In this document: piece after piece, positions 1-8,360 of the stretch
Numbering within the stretch: the first letter of the stretch is position 1
Layout of the letters: the number at the start of each line of letters is the position of its first letter
Assembly (NCBI GenBank): GCA_019912885.1
Contig: JAIOHV010000206.1
Coordinates: 1-46,960, forward strand
Length of the DNA: 46,960 nt
Source: a bacterium
Lineage (GTDB): Bacteria > Lernaellota > Lernaellaia > JACKCT01
Direction of reading: 5' to 3'
Notes under the pieces: generated by a model
Database searches by the model: none
What the model was told of the DNA's origin: nothing
What the model saw: the letters and a program-made list of their open reading frames with translations, nothing else
Program-made: the position numbers and the translations under genes

Positions 1-2
1 AT

Positions 3-179
3 CCGCCGCCGGTGCGCGCGGCCGCGAACGAGAGCGCGGCCCGCGCGAGCGCGGCGCTTGCCTCTCCGTATCTGGAGTCCGAGGACGACACGCGCCGCCG
101 GCGCGAACGCGCGGGAATTTCGCGCACGACCATCCGCCGCCGTCCGGCGCAAGGCGCGGCGGGGGACGAGGCGCCATGA
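3..179 (+). CDS. C-terminal tail of an upstream gene (partial)
   Basis: An open frame enters from the left edge and ends at a TGA at 177-179. That stop overlaps the ATG of the next gene as ATGA, the usual sign of translational coupling. Codon use fits the window, with mostly G or C at third positions. The visible tail is about 58 residues, rich in Ala and Arg, with a basic run (DTRRRRER) and no domain I can recognise. The body of the gene lies outside the window, so its function cannot be told. The other two forward frames are also open over part of this stretch, so the call rests mainly on the ATGA overlap and codon use. Confidence 0.5.
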   Translation, partial: PPPVRAAANESAARASAALASPYLESEDDTRRRRERAGISRTTIRRRPAQGAAGDEAP

Positions 180-715
180 AGATCCGTGCCGTCGCAAGCG
201 ACGTCACGCAGATCGAAACCGACGCCCTCGTCGTCTCGTTTTTCGAGGACGAGCGCCCCCTGAAAGGCCACACCGGCATGGCCGACTGGCGTCTGTGCGG
301 GCTGCTTTCCGGCTATATCATCGCGCGGCGCATCGACGGGCACCTGGGCGAGGCGATCCTGTTTCCCATGAACCACCGCATGAAGGTGCGCATGGTGCTG
401 GCGCTCGGCCTTGGCACGTCGGACCGCTTCGACGACCGCACCTTCACCGATGTCTGCCGCCGCCTGGCCGACGCCATGTTCAAACTCGAGATCCACGACT
501 TCGCGCTCGCGCTGCCGGGCTCGATCCTCGACGGCTTCGATGCCGCCGCCGCGTGCGCGCGCCTATGCGAGGAGATCGGCGACCGCTACCGCCGCGACCG
601 CGACATGATGCGCCTTCTGAACGTGCAGATCCTCGGCATCGGCCCGATCCTCAAGGAGATGAACCCCATCGTCGCCAAGTACGAGCACCGGTTCAACGAG
701 GAGTTGCGCTCGTAA
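176..715 (+). CDS. Stand-alone M17 leucyl aminopeptidase N-terminal (macro-like) domain protein
   Basis: A 179-residue protein resembling the N-terminal, non-catalytic domain of leucyl aminopeptidases (peptidase M17 N-terminal family). It opens with a beta-strand/Asp pattern (ASDVTQIETDALVVSFFED), continues with a Gly-rich central segment (ALGLGTSDRF) and a helical stretch (FTDVCRRLADAMFKLEIHDFA), and ends near residue 179. The metal-binding and catalytic C-terminal M17 domain is absent, so it is unlikely to be a peptidase. Related stand-alone domains may bind nucleotides or peptides, but the role is unknown. The start overlaps the stop of the upstream gene (ATGA), so the two are probably one operon. 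No signal peptide is seen, so it is probably cytoplasmic. The fold assignment is by pattern and is moderately sure. Confidence 0.7.
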   Translation: MKIRAVASDVTQIETDALVVSFFEDERPLKGHTGMADWRLCGLLSGYIIARRIDGHLGEAILFPMNHRMKVRMVLALGLGTSDRFDDRTFTDVCRRLADAMFKLEIHDFALALPGSILDGFDAAAACARLCEEIGDRYRRDRDMMRLLNVQILGIGPILKEMNPIVAKYEHRFNEELRS

Positions 716-902
716 CAGATTCCGGCGCGACGGTCGGCCCGAATCGTGATCCCGTCGGGTTTTCAGACAGTTCGCGCTTGACCCCTCCGACATCGTCATG
801 GCGTGCTGCCTTCCTGGGCGAGCGGCGCCGGTTCCCGCGCTTTTGCAAGCCCGAAAGCACCGGCGTAATTCCGGTATCGCCACAACCGGGAGGCCGGATA
901 CG
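716..902. other. Intergenic stretch with no clear gene
   Basis: Gap between the M17-N gene and the outer-membrane gene. Both strands stay open for long distances here, but third-position bias does not favour either frame. The sequence around 780-880 is G/C-rich with inverted segments (CGCCGG near 831 and CCGGCG near 861). It may be another dispersed repeat, but only one copy is present in the window. A GGGAGG Shine-Dalgarno at about 888-893 belongs to the next gene. Confidence 0.3.
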
Positions 903-2285
903 ATGCCAAAACGTCTTGTCGCCGCCGGCGCGGCGCTTCTTCTGAATCTCGCTCTCGCAATCGGTGCGCAAGCGCAAGTCGCCCAACGCCTGGCCGACGT
1001 CATCGACGGGCATCCGCATGAATCGGAACCGGAATCTGATTCGCCGGACGCGCACGGGGCGCATCCGCCGGGCCACGCGGAGCACGGCGACCGGATGACC
1101 GGCCCGCTCGGAATTTCGCGCGCGCGCATGGGATCGGGCACATCGTGGCTGCCCGATTCCTCGCCGATGTACGCGCTCATGACGGGCGCCGGAGACTGGG
1201 GATTCATGCTCCACGCGAACATCTTCGCGGGCTACGACCGCTTCGGCGGCCGGCGCGGCGACGAAAAACTCATCAGCACGAACTCCGCGATGGGAATGGC
1301 GTGGCGCCCGCTCGGCCCCGGCGAAATCATGTTTCGCACGATGCTGAGCGCGGAGCCCGTGACCGTCGGCCCGGAAGGGTACCCGTTGATCTTGCAGTCG
1401 GGCGAGACAAACGAGGGCGAGCCGCTGCACGATCGCCAGCATCCCCACGACCTGTTCATGGAATTGGCGGTGGATTGGACCGTACCGTTGACCGCGGATC
1501 TCGCTTTCGAAACGTACGTCGCGCCCGCGGGCGAACCGGCGCTCGGCCCCACCGCATTTCCTCATCGGGTCTCCGCGATGGCCGATCCGCTCGCGCCGAT
1601 AGGTCACCATTGGCAGGACTCGACGCACATCGCCTACGGAGTCGCGACGCTCGCGCTCTTCACGCGGGCGGTGAAGTTCGACGCGTCGTGGTTCAACGGG
1701 CGAGAGCCCGACGAGGATCGGTGGGGCATCGATGGGCGCACGCCGGACTCGTACGCCGGCCGGGTGACGTGGAACCCCGGCGAATCCTGGAGCCTTCAGT
1801 CGTCCTACGGCTATCTCGACAGCCCGGAGGCGCTCGAACCGGATATCGCCGTCCACCGCGTGACCGCCTCGGCTGCCGCCAACTACCGTATCGGCCGCGA
1901 AGGAAATTTCGCGGCGACGTTCGTCTTCGGCGAAAACGCATCGAGCGAAGGCACGGCGACGCCGTCGTTCTTGTTGGAGGCCACCTGGAGCGCGGGCGGT
2001 CGTCACGAGATGTTCGGCCGCGCGGAGTACGTCCAGAAGACGGGACACGATCTCGTGTTGGCCGAGCGGCTGTCGGAGACGCGATTTTCCACGGGCCAGA
2101 TTTCCTTGGGATACGTGTTCCGTTTCGGACCGTTCGAGTCTTTCGATCCGGGGATCGGCGTGCGAGGTTCGCTCGGACTCGTGGAGCCCGATCTGGAGAC
2201 TTATTACGGATCGACCTCGCCCGCGGGAGCGATGGTTTTTTTGAACCTCCGCCCGACGGCGCACCGAACGGAGAAACATTCCTGA
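903..2285 (+). CDS. Outer-membrane beta-barrel protein with conserved His-rich motif
   Basis: A 460-residue predicted outer-membrane protein. The start at 903 has GGGAGG about 9 bases upstream and gives a clean signal peptide (MPKRLVAAGAALLLNLALA, cleavage near AQA). An upstream in-frame ATG at 798 would bury this signal. After a His/Asp/Glu-rich linker (about residues 35-65) comes a barrel with alternating aromatic strands. A conserved block reads LHDRQHPHDLFMELA (about residues 180-195), and a His-rich loop reads GHHWQDSTH. The His clusters suggest metal binding; I recall similar proteins near copper-resistance genes, but that link is inference. The protein ends shortly after a typical strand (AMVFLNLRPT), so the terminal Phe of classic porins is not present. 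Exact function is unknown. Confidence 0.7.
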   Translation: MPKRLVAAGAALLLNLALAIGAQAQVAQRLADVIDGHPHESEPESDSPDAHGAHPPGHAEHGDRMTGPLGISRARMGSGTSWLPDSSPMYALMTGAGDWGFMLHANIFAGYDRFGGRRGDEKLISTNSAMGMAWRPLGPGEIMFRTMLSAEPVTVGPEGYPLILQSGETNEGEPLHDRQHPHDLFMELAVDWTVPLTADLAFETYVAPAGEPALGPTAFPHRVSAMADPLAPIGHHWQDSTHIAYGVATLALFTRAVKFDASWFNGREPDEDRWGIDGRTPDSYAGRVTWNPGESWSLQSSYGYLDSPEALEPDIAVHRVTASAAANYRIGREGNFAATFVFGENASSEGTATPSFLLEATWSAGGRHEMFGRAEYVQKTGHDLVLAERLSETRFSTGQISLGYVFRFGPFESFDPGIGVRGSLGLVEPDLETYYGSTSPAGAMVFLNLRPTAHRTEKHS

Positions 2286-2330
2286 GGCGGGGTTGCAAGC
2301 GGGCGGGTTCACGGGCGCCGTATGGCGAAA

Positions 2331-2404
2331 TCGGGGCGACTGGATTCGAACCAGCGACCCTCGGCTCCCAAAGCCGATGCGCTACCAGACTGCGCCACGC
2401 CCCG
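2331..2404 (-). tRNA. tRNA-Pro (anticodon UGG)
   Basis: Read on the minus strand, a 74-base cloverleaf is complete. The acceptor stem CGGGGCG pairs with CGCCCCG, followed by discriminator A. The D arm contains GCGCAGTCTGGTAGCGC. The anticodon stem TCGGC/GCCGA encloses loop TTTGGGA, giving anticodon TGG (UGG, proline). The T arm GCTGG-TTCGAAT-CCAGT is canonical. No CCA is encoded: the bases after the discriminator are TTTCGCC. It lies between an outer-membrane protein gene and an S9 peptidase gene and appears intact. Confidence 0.96.
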
Positions 2405-2505
2405 ACGCGCGCGGAATTTCGCATAGCTTTCGGCGATTGTCGATTTCGGAATTTTTCACCGCCCTTCGCCTTCGCTCAGGGTAAACTCCGGCGCGAAGGA
2501 TTTTG

Positions 2506-2594
2506 TTCACGCGGAGGGGCGGAGAACGCGGAGATGCGAAGGAACAAGGGATTCCTCCGTGGCCTCCGTGTCTTCTCCGTGCCCTCTGTGTACC
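2506..2594. repeat. Degenerate CACGGAG / CTCCGTG inverted word array
   Basis: Intergenic element made of degenerate 8-10-base words. Its left half reads in GCGGAGAACGCGGAGA form and its right half in the complementary CTCCGTGTCTTCTCCGTG form, separated by about 15 bases, so the whole can fold into a long imperfect hairpin. A sister element lies at 30233-30339. The flanking bases 2440-2490 (CCCTTCGCCTTCGCTCAGGG) look like another dispersed word. It sits immediately downstream of the S9 peptidase stop on the minus strand. Confidence 0.75.
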
Positions 2595-2605
2595 GTCGAA
2601 GGCGG

Positions 2606-4708
2606 TCAGTCCTTCAGCGCGAGCCACCGTTTCAGCCAGCCGAGCACCTCGGCATACCACACCTGCGCGTTCGCGGGCTGCATCACCCAGTGGCCCTCGT
2701 CGGGGAAATACAGCAGGCGGCTTGGCACGTCCATCGTTTGCAGCGCGGTGAACAGGCCAAAGCCCTCGGAGGTCGGACAGCGGTAGTCCTTCTCGCCGTG
2801 AATGACGAGCGTCGGCGTCTTGAAGTTCGCGACGTGCATGTGCGGCGAGTTCTTCACGAACGCGGCGCGCTTTTCGTGCGGCAGGCCGCCGTGCTCGTGT
2901 TCGTCGAACCACAGTTCGTCGGTCGTGTACGCCATCGTCTCGGCGAAGAAAACGCCGTCGTGCGATACCAGCGCCTGGAAGCGGTCCGAGTGGCCGAGGA
3001 TCCAGTTCACCATGTATCCGCCAAAACTCGCGCCCGCGGCGCCGAGGCGTTTCTTGTCGATGAAATCGTACGTCGCAAGGATGTGATCGACGCCCTTCAT
3101 GATGTCGTCGTAGCAGCGCCCGCCCCAGTCGCCGGAGATCTGGTCGGTGAACTTCTGCCCGTAACCCGTCGAGCCGCGCGGATTGACGAACGCGACCACC
3201 GCGCCGGTTGACGCGAACATCTGCGCGTTCCAGCGATAGTGCCAGTTGTCGCAGAACGCGCTCTGCGGCCCGCCGTGGATGAGGAGGATCAACGGATATT
3301 TCCTGCGCGCCGAGAAGCGCGGCGGGCGGATGAGGAAACCGTGCACCGGCGTGCCGCCCGCGCCCGCGTACCAGAACGGCTCGGCATCGTTCATCTCCAC
3401 GTTTTTCACCGCATCGGCATACCGCGTGAGGCGCACCGCCGACGCGCCCGCGTCGCGCGGAAGATTTTCCGGGGCCGGCGCGGATTTCAAAAACGGCTTG
3501 ATCCCCGCGCCCGGGCCGATCGCGTAAAAATCCGCGGGGCTCGTCGAGGTTTCGCGCGCGGCGAAAAGCATGTCCGTGTTCGGAAACGCGCGCACGAAGG
3601 TGTTGTAGGTGTCGAGCGTGAGTTGCGTGATCGTCTCGGTCGCCGGATCCATGCGGTAGATCGTCATGTAGCCGCGGTCGCACGCGAGAAAGACGATCGA
3701 CTCCTCGCCGTCCTCGTCGTACGTCACGAGGAACGCGCACGGGGCGCGGTCGAACTTTTCGGCGAGCGTTTGCGTCTGCCCGGTCCTGGGATCGTACACG
3801 CGGATGCGCGCGCGGTCGGCTTCGTAGCCCGGCACCTCCATGCCCATGTAGTAGAGCCGGCCGTCGCGGGCGAAGCGCGGATGAACGTCCGCGGCGGCGG
3901 ACACGGAGACGCAAGTCATGTCGCCTTTGCGTTTGCCGTTTTCGAGCGGCAGCAGAAAGATCGAGTTGTTCGTCGTCCGCGCGACGACGCGATCCGGATT
4001 CATCGAAAACGCGAGCGTCTTGCCGTCGGGCGAAATATCGAAATCGCGGTCGGTGCAAACAGCCGTGGGCGGCGCGTCGATATCCTCGCCGTCGAACAGG
4101 TCGTGCGACTTTTCGGTGCGCGTGTCCACGACGAACACGTGTTGCCGGGTGCGTTCGCTGAAGTGATCCCAGTGGCGAAACAGCAGGCCGTCATAGATGC
4201 GCGCGCTCGACTTTTCGTTCGGAAGGCCGAAAACCTTCGCGCTCGCGGGCGATTTGTTTTCCTCGCGTTTCTTGTCTTTTTTCGGATCGTAATCGGGCGA
4301 CACGATCGCGGAACGCACAAACGCGACGCGGCGGTTGTCGGGAAACCAAACGGGTGTCGAGACGCCGCCGTACCCGCTCGTGACGCGGCGCGCCTCTCCG
4401 CCTTTGGTCGGCAAAACCCAGAGCTGGCATCCGGTATCGTCGCGGTCGGAGGCAAAGGCGAGCTTCGTGCCGTCGGGCGACCACGCCGGCGCGCTGTGCG
4501 AACCGGGGCCGGGCGTCAGAAGGCGCGAGCGGCGCGACTTCACATCGAGCAGGTGGATCTTCGATTTCGATTTGTTGGTTTTCGCGTCGAGCGTCGTCAC
4601 GGTGTAGGCTACGTGCCGCCCGTCCGGCGAGATCGCCGGTGCGCCGATGCGGTCGATGCCGATCAGATCGTCGAAGGTGAGTGCTTTGATGCGTCGCGAT
4701 TTGGCCAT
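2606..4708 (-). CDS. S9 family prolyl oligopeptidase / acylaminoacyl-peptidase
   Basis: A 700-residue serine peptidase of the S9 (prolyl oligopeptidase) family. Residues 1-430 form the beta-propeller, with repeated SPDG motifs near 28, 78 and 227. Residues about 445-700 form the alpha/beta-hydrolase domain. The nucleophile is Ser561 in GASFGGY. The likely Asp is 641 (HGEKDYRCP) and the likely His is 673 (FPDEGHW). The oxyanion-side motif HGGPQ is at about 478. Length and architecture match bacterial S9C enzymes that remove dipeptides or N-acyl amino acids from peptides. No signal peptide is seen, so it is likely cytoplasmic. The start ATG at 4708 gives the typical N-terminus (ALTFDDLIGIDRIGAP). 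Its upstream region is occupied by a 36-bp tandem repeat. Confidence 0.93.
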   Translation of the reverse strand: MAKSRRIKALTFDDLIGIDRIGAPAISPDGRHVAYTVTTLDAKTNKSKSKIHLLDVKSRRSRLLTPGPGSHSAPAWSPDGTKLAFASDRDDTGCQLWVLPTKGGEARRVTSGYGGVSTPVWFPDNRRVAFVRSAIVSPDYDPKKDKKREENKSPASAKVFGLPNEKSSARIYDGLLFRHWDHFSERTRQHVFVVDTRTEKSHDLFDGEDIDAPPTAVCTDRDFDISPDGKTLAFSMNPDRVVARTTNNSIFLLPLENGKRKGDMTCVSVSAAADVHPRFARDGRLYYMGMEVPGYEADRARIRVYDPRTGQTQTLAEKFDRAPCAFLVTYDEDGEESIVFLACDRGYMTIYRMDPATETITQLTLDTYNTFVRAFPNTDMLFAARETSTSPADFYAIGPGAGIKPFLKSAPAPENLPRDAGASAVRLTRYADAVKNVEMNDAEPFWYAGAGGTPVHGFLIRPPRFSARRKYPLILLIHGGPQSAFCDNWHYRWNAQMFASTGAVVAFVNPRGSTGYGQKFTDQISGDWGGRCYDDIMKGVDHILATYDFIDKKRLGAAGASFGGYMVNWILGHSDRFQALVSHDGVFFAETMAYTTDELWFDEHEHGGLPHEKRAAFVKNSPHMHVANFKTPTLVIHGEKDYRCPTSEGFGLFTALQTMDVPSRLLYFPDEGHWVMQPANAQVWYAEVLGWLKRWLALKD

Positions 4709-4730
4709 GGTGTGCCTGTCCTTTTGCGAT

Positions 4731-4870
4731 GAGTCCCGCTCCCTGACGGTCGCGGTTCGTTCCCTCGAGTCCCGCTTCCTGACGGTCGCGGTTCGTTCCC
4801 TTGAGACCCGCTCCCTGACGGTCGCGGTTCGTTCCCTCGAGACCCGCTCCCTGACGGTCGCGGTTCGTTA
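4731..4870. repeat. 36-bp tandem repeat, about 3.9 copies
   Basis: Four head-to-tail units begin at 4731, 4767, 4803 and 4839. The first three are 36 bases and the last is truncated at about 32. The unit has the form GAGWCCCGCTYCCTGACGG followed by TCGCGGTTCGTTCCCTY. Copies differ at only a few positions. The last copy runs into the TAA stop of the histidine kinase gene (TAACGAACCGCGACC on the minus strand). The core CCGCT-CCTGACG-CGCGGTTC resembles the dispersed CCGCTTGCTGAC..GCGGCTC unit at 13179, 38226 and 40010. There are no spacers, so this is not CRISPR. Confidence 0.93.
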
Positions 4871-7711
4871 GGTCGTTTCCGTCGGGGCGCCGCGTGTCTG
4901 GCGCGACATGACGCGCGTCACGGCCGCGACGATGTCCTCCAGGCGGAACGGCTTGCGCACGATGTCATCGAATCCGTAATCGCGGTAGTTGGCGAGTACG
5001 GGGTCGGTCGAATAACCCGACGACACGATCGCCCGGGCCTGCGGGTGAAACGCGCGCAGCTTTTCGATCGCCTCGACGCCGCCCATTCCGCCGGCGATCG
5101 TCAGGTCGACGATGACGACGTCGTACGGCACGCCCGCGCCGGTCGCGTCGCGATACATCTTCAGCATCTCGCCGCCTTCGCGGGCGATGTTCACCTTGTA
5201 TCCCGCGTGCGCGAGAAGCGCGCGGCCGATGTCGGCCACGAGGCGTTCGTCGTCCATCAGCAGGATGCGTCCCTCGCCGGGCGCGGCCGTATGCGGCGGC
5301 AGCGGCTCATCCTCGGGCATGCCTTCCTCGCCCGCGAGAAGATAGATGTGAAACGTGGTGCCGACGTCCCGTTCGGAATCGACGCTGATGTATCCGCCGT
5401 GCCGCGTGATGATCGAATAACAGATCGAAAGCCCAAGGCCGGTGCCGTGCGTTTTCGTGGAGAAATACGGATCGAAGATGCGCGGCAGCACCTCGTCGGG
5501 AATGCCCGGGCCTTCGTCCTTGATGGAGATCTTCACGTACGGGGCGTCGCGCAGCGGAAACATCGCCTTGGCCGGCGGAAGGTTCGCCGCGTGCACGCGC
5601 AGCATGCCGCCCGCGTCCATCGCCTGCACGGCGTTCAGGGCGATGTTGTGCAGCACCTGGCCGATTTGCCCGGCGTCGATGACGACCGATTTCAGGTCTT
5701 CCTTGATCTCGTAAACGCACCCGATCGCCGATCCGGACAGCGCGAAGTCGATCGTCTCGCGTAGTACGGCCTCGATGCGCGTGGCGCGCTTGATCGGCGC
5801 GCCGCCCTTGGCGAAGGTGAGGAGCTGGTGCGTCAGGTCCTGCGCGCGCATGGCGGCCTTTTCCGCCTCGATGAGGCGCTCGGCGACCTTCTCGCCGCGC
5901 GGCGCGAGTGCGCGGGCCAGCGACACATTGCCGAGCACGCCGGTCAGCAGATTGTTGAAGTCGTGCGCGATGCCGCCGGCGAGCTGGCCGAGGGATTCGA
6001 GCTTCTGCGTGCGGATCAACTCCTCTTCCGCGCGCTTTTTGGCGGTGACGTCGCGGCCGATGATCTGAAACTCGCCGCTGGCCAGGGCGCGCGCACTGCC
6101 TTCCATCAGCACCGGTTCGCCGCTGTGCTTCCAGACACGCAACTCGCCGGCGATCGAGTGGCCGGCCAAAAGCTCGTCGATGCGATCTTTCAGTTCGGGC
6201 GCTTCGCCCGCCTCAATCAGGTCGGAGACGTGCATTCGCCGGAATTCGCCGCGCGAATATCCGAGCAGCTCGCACGCGTGATGGTTCGCCTCGGCGATAC
6301 GCCCCTTGGCGTCGACGAGGAGAATGCATTCCGCCGCCTGCTCGAACAGGGAGCGATAACGCTCCTCGCTTTGCTGAAGAGCCTCGGTGGCAAGGCGCGT
6401 GGCGGTGACGTCAAGAACCGTCATGATACGGCTGTGCGCCTGGCCGTCCCCGGCGCCAAGCGGCGTGGCGACGACAAGAACGTCGCGCACGGCGCCGCGC
6501 CGGCCGTGCAGCCGCATCTCCGCCGTCGTCGTTGCCGCGCCCGCGACACCCGGCGCGAGCGGCGCGTTGTCATTCCCGTCGGACTCCGCGAAATCGAAGA
6601 TCGTTTGCCCGGACAGTTCCGCGTCGTGCTCGATCTCGAGCATTCCCCGCATCGCGGGGTTGACGTAGATGGTGAATCCCTCCGGATCGACGTGCCAGAT
6701 GCCCATGGGGCTGGCCTCGGCCAACGCGCGGTATCGCTCCTCGCTGTGCGCGAGCGCCGCCTCGCCGAGTTTGCGTTCCATGGCTGTCGCGAGGATGTTC
6801 GCCACTGAGCGGAGAAAAGACGCGTCGGTATCCTTGTACAGGCGCCGCTTCTTCGCGTAAGCGCCAAGAGTCCCGAACGGCTGCATTCGCCCCGGGATGG
6901 CCGTCGCGATGCCGCTTTTCGCGCCGCTGGCAAGAAGGAGCCCGGAGGCGCGGAAGCGTTCGTCCGACACGAGGTTTTCGATGATGACCGGCTCCGAGCG
7001 CGCCATCGCGTAGGCCGCGAGCGACGGGAGTTCGGCGTCGATCGAATGCAAGCCGCCTTCGGCGGGCAGCGCCTGCTCGCCGAAGCCATGCGACGCCACA
7101 AGCCGCATGGAACGCCCGTCGGGCATCAGTTCGAGCACGCCCGCCACGTCGGCGCCGAGGCGCTCGCAAACGCTCGTGAGGGCCGCTTCGAACATTCGCT
7201 CCACGGACGTCCCGGCGAGCGCGAGGCGCCCGAGATCCGCCACGGCGCGTTGCTGATCGAAGCGCGCGTCGCGCTCGGATTCCGCGGCGCGCTCGTCGGT
7301 GCGCTCCTCGATCAGTTCCAGGATGCCGGTCCGGCGGCCGTTTCCGTCATAGAGCGCGCGGGCCCGTACGAAAAGGACACGTTCGCCGCGGCCGTCGCGC
7401 GGAACGGGAACCTCCGCGGACAGGCGTCCATTGTGACTGACAACACGAAACGGCAGCCTGTCGACGGCGTCGTGATCGCCCATACGCACGAGGTCCGCAA
7501 ACGTGATCGAGGCTACCGACGCGTACGGAACAAGGTGACCATGATCGCTCGTGCCCAGGACACGGCTTTCCGGGATGCCGGTGAGCCGTGTCATTTCGAT
7601 ATTCCATGCCGCGACCTTCCCGGCGTCGGTCAGGACGTACGCGGCGAAAGGCAAGGCGTTGACAATGGCGCCCGGAGTCGGGGAATCGGTCGATGTCGAT
7701 GGAGACGGCAT
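4868..7711 (-). CDS. Hybrid sensor histidine kinase (PAS-GAF-PAS-PAS-HisKA-HATPase-REC)
   Basis: About 947 residues from the ATG at 7711. A GTG at 7768 in the same frame would add 19 residues. Domains in order: PAS (about 15-135), GAF (about 165-320), two more PAS domains (about 330-450 and 455-575), HisKA with phospho-acceptor His in LAGGIAHDFNN, HATPase with N-box NAVQAM and G-boxes DEGPGIP and THGTGLGLS, then a C-terminal receiver with Asp in VIVDLT and Lys in VRKPFR. There are no transmembrane segments or signal peptide, so it is a soluble sensor. The PAS and GAF domains suggest a small-molecule or redox cue, but no cofactor residues are clear. No separate response regulator is adjacent. 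It is divergent from the gene at 7781 with about 70 bases between, so the two likely share a control region. Confidence 0.93.
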   Translation of the reverse strand: MPSPSTSTDSPTPGAIVNALPFAAYVLTDAGKVAAWNIEMTRLTGIPESRVLGTSDHGHLVPYASVASITFADLVRMGDHDAVDRLPFRVVSHNGRLSAEVPVPRDGRGERVLFVRARALYDGNGRRTGILELIEERTDERAAESERDARFDQQRAVADLGRLALAGTSVERMFEAALTSVCERLGADVAGVLELMPDGRSMRLVASHGFGEQALPAEGGLHSIDAELPSLAAYAMARSEPVIIENLVSDERFRASGLLLASGAKSGIATAIPGRMQPFGTLGAYAKKRRLYKDTDASFLRSVANILATAMERKLGEAALAHSEERYRALAEASPMGIWHVDPEGFTIYVNPAMRGMLEIEHDAELSGQTIFDFAESDGNDNAPLAPGVAGAATTTAEMRLHGRRGAVRDVLVVATPLGAGDGQAHSRIMTVLDVTATRLATEALQQSEERYRSLFEQAAECILLVDAKGRIAEANHHACELLGYSRGEFRRMHVSDLIEAGEAPELKDRIDELLAGHSIAGELRVWKHSGEPVLMEGSARALASGEFQIIGRDVTAKKRAEEELIRTQKLESLGQLAGGIAHDFNNLLTGVLGNVSLARALAPRGEKVAERLIEAEKAAMRAQDLTHQLLTFAKGGAPIKRATRIEAVLRETIDFALSGSAIGCVYEIKEDLKSVVIDAGQIGQVLHNIALNAVQAMDAGGMLRVHAANLPPAKAMFPLRDAPYVKISIKDEGPGIPDEVLPRIFDPYFSTKTHGTGLGLSICYSIITRHGGYISVDSERDVGTTFHIYLLAGEEGMPEDEPLPPHTAAPGEGRILLMDDERLVADIGRALLAHAGYKVNIAREGGEMLKMYRDATGAGVPYDVVIVDLTIAGGMGGVEAIEKLRAFHPQARAIVSSGYSTDPVLANYRDYGFDDIVRKPFRLEDIVAAVTRVMSRQTRGAPTETT

Positions 7712-7780
7712 GTTGGCAGGGAAGTATCCCGTATTGCCGACAAGGGGCACAAGAGGAAACCGTTTCACGGAGGTATTTGT

Positions 7781-8356
7781 ATGAAACGCGCATTACGACG
7801 CGGCACGGTTCGATGGGGCGGGGCGGCGATCGTCCTGGCAGCGGCGCTCATGATTCCGGCCGCCGCCGGCGCTCAGGATTTCGGCATCGGTATCGTACTG
7901 GGCGTGCCGACCGGCCTGACGTTCAAGGCGATGCTCGACGACTCGAGTGCGATCGACGCGGACCTCGCGTTTGATTTTCTGGACGGATTATTTTTGTTTA
8001 CCGGCGATTATCTTTATCACTTTTCGGACATGGCGCCCGCATCGGACGTCGTGGACATCCGCTTTTATCTTGGCGGTGGCGGCGTGATCGGCGTGGATGC
8101 CGACGAAGACGAGGACGATCCGCCGTGGGACGACGACGATGACGATCATCCGCGCCGCCGCGGCGATGACGACGACTGGGACGATGACGACGACGCCGAC
8201 GACCTCGGGCTCGGCGTTCGCTTCACCGGCGGCGTCAGCTTCATGTTCCAGAAGGTGCCGATCGAACTGTTCGCCGACATCTCGCCGGGCATGTGGGTTT
8301 ACCCCGAGACGGACTTCATGCTGATGGCGGTGCTCGGCGCGAGATGGTTTTTCTAG
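7781..8356 (+). CDS. Small outer-membrane protein with poly-Asp insertion
   Basis: A 191-residue exported protein. CGGAGG lies 7-8 bases before the ATG. The signal peptide is about residues 1-30 (ending AAAGAQD). The mature part looks like a small beta-barrel (GIGIVLGVPTGLTFKAML, VDIRFYLGGGGVIGV, LGVRFTGGVSFMF) and ends in aromatic ARWFF, as outer-membrane barrels often do. Between two predicted strands lies an acidic loop of about 35 residues rich in Asp, Trp and Arg (DEDEDDPPWDDDDDD, then RRRGDDDDWDDDDD). Such a loop would face outside and could bind divalent cations. It may belong to the wider group of small beta-barrels of unknown function. It is divergent from the sensor kinase and convergent with hslU. 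Confidence 0.75.
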   Translation: MKRALRRGTVRWGGAAIVLAAALMIPAAAGAQDFGIGIVLGVPTGLTFKAMLDDSSAIDADLAFDFLDGLFLFTGDYLYHFSDMAPASDVVDIRFYLGGGGVIGVDADEDEDDPPWDDDDDDHPRRRGDDDDWDDDDDADDLGLGVRFTGGVSFMFQKVPIELFADISPGMWVYPETDFMLMAVLGARWFF

Positions 8357-8360
8357 TGAC

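Noticed and set aside
693-2312. Long minus-strand frame opposite the outer-membrane gene
   Set aside because: Basic, low-complexity translation typical of antisense reading in GC-rich DNA; the plus strand has signal peptide and Shine-Dalgarno.
4731-4870. CRISPR array
   Set aside because: Units are contiguous with no spacers between them, and no cas genes are near.
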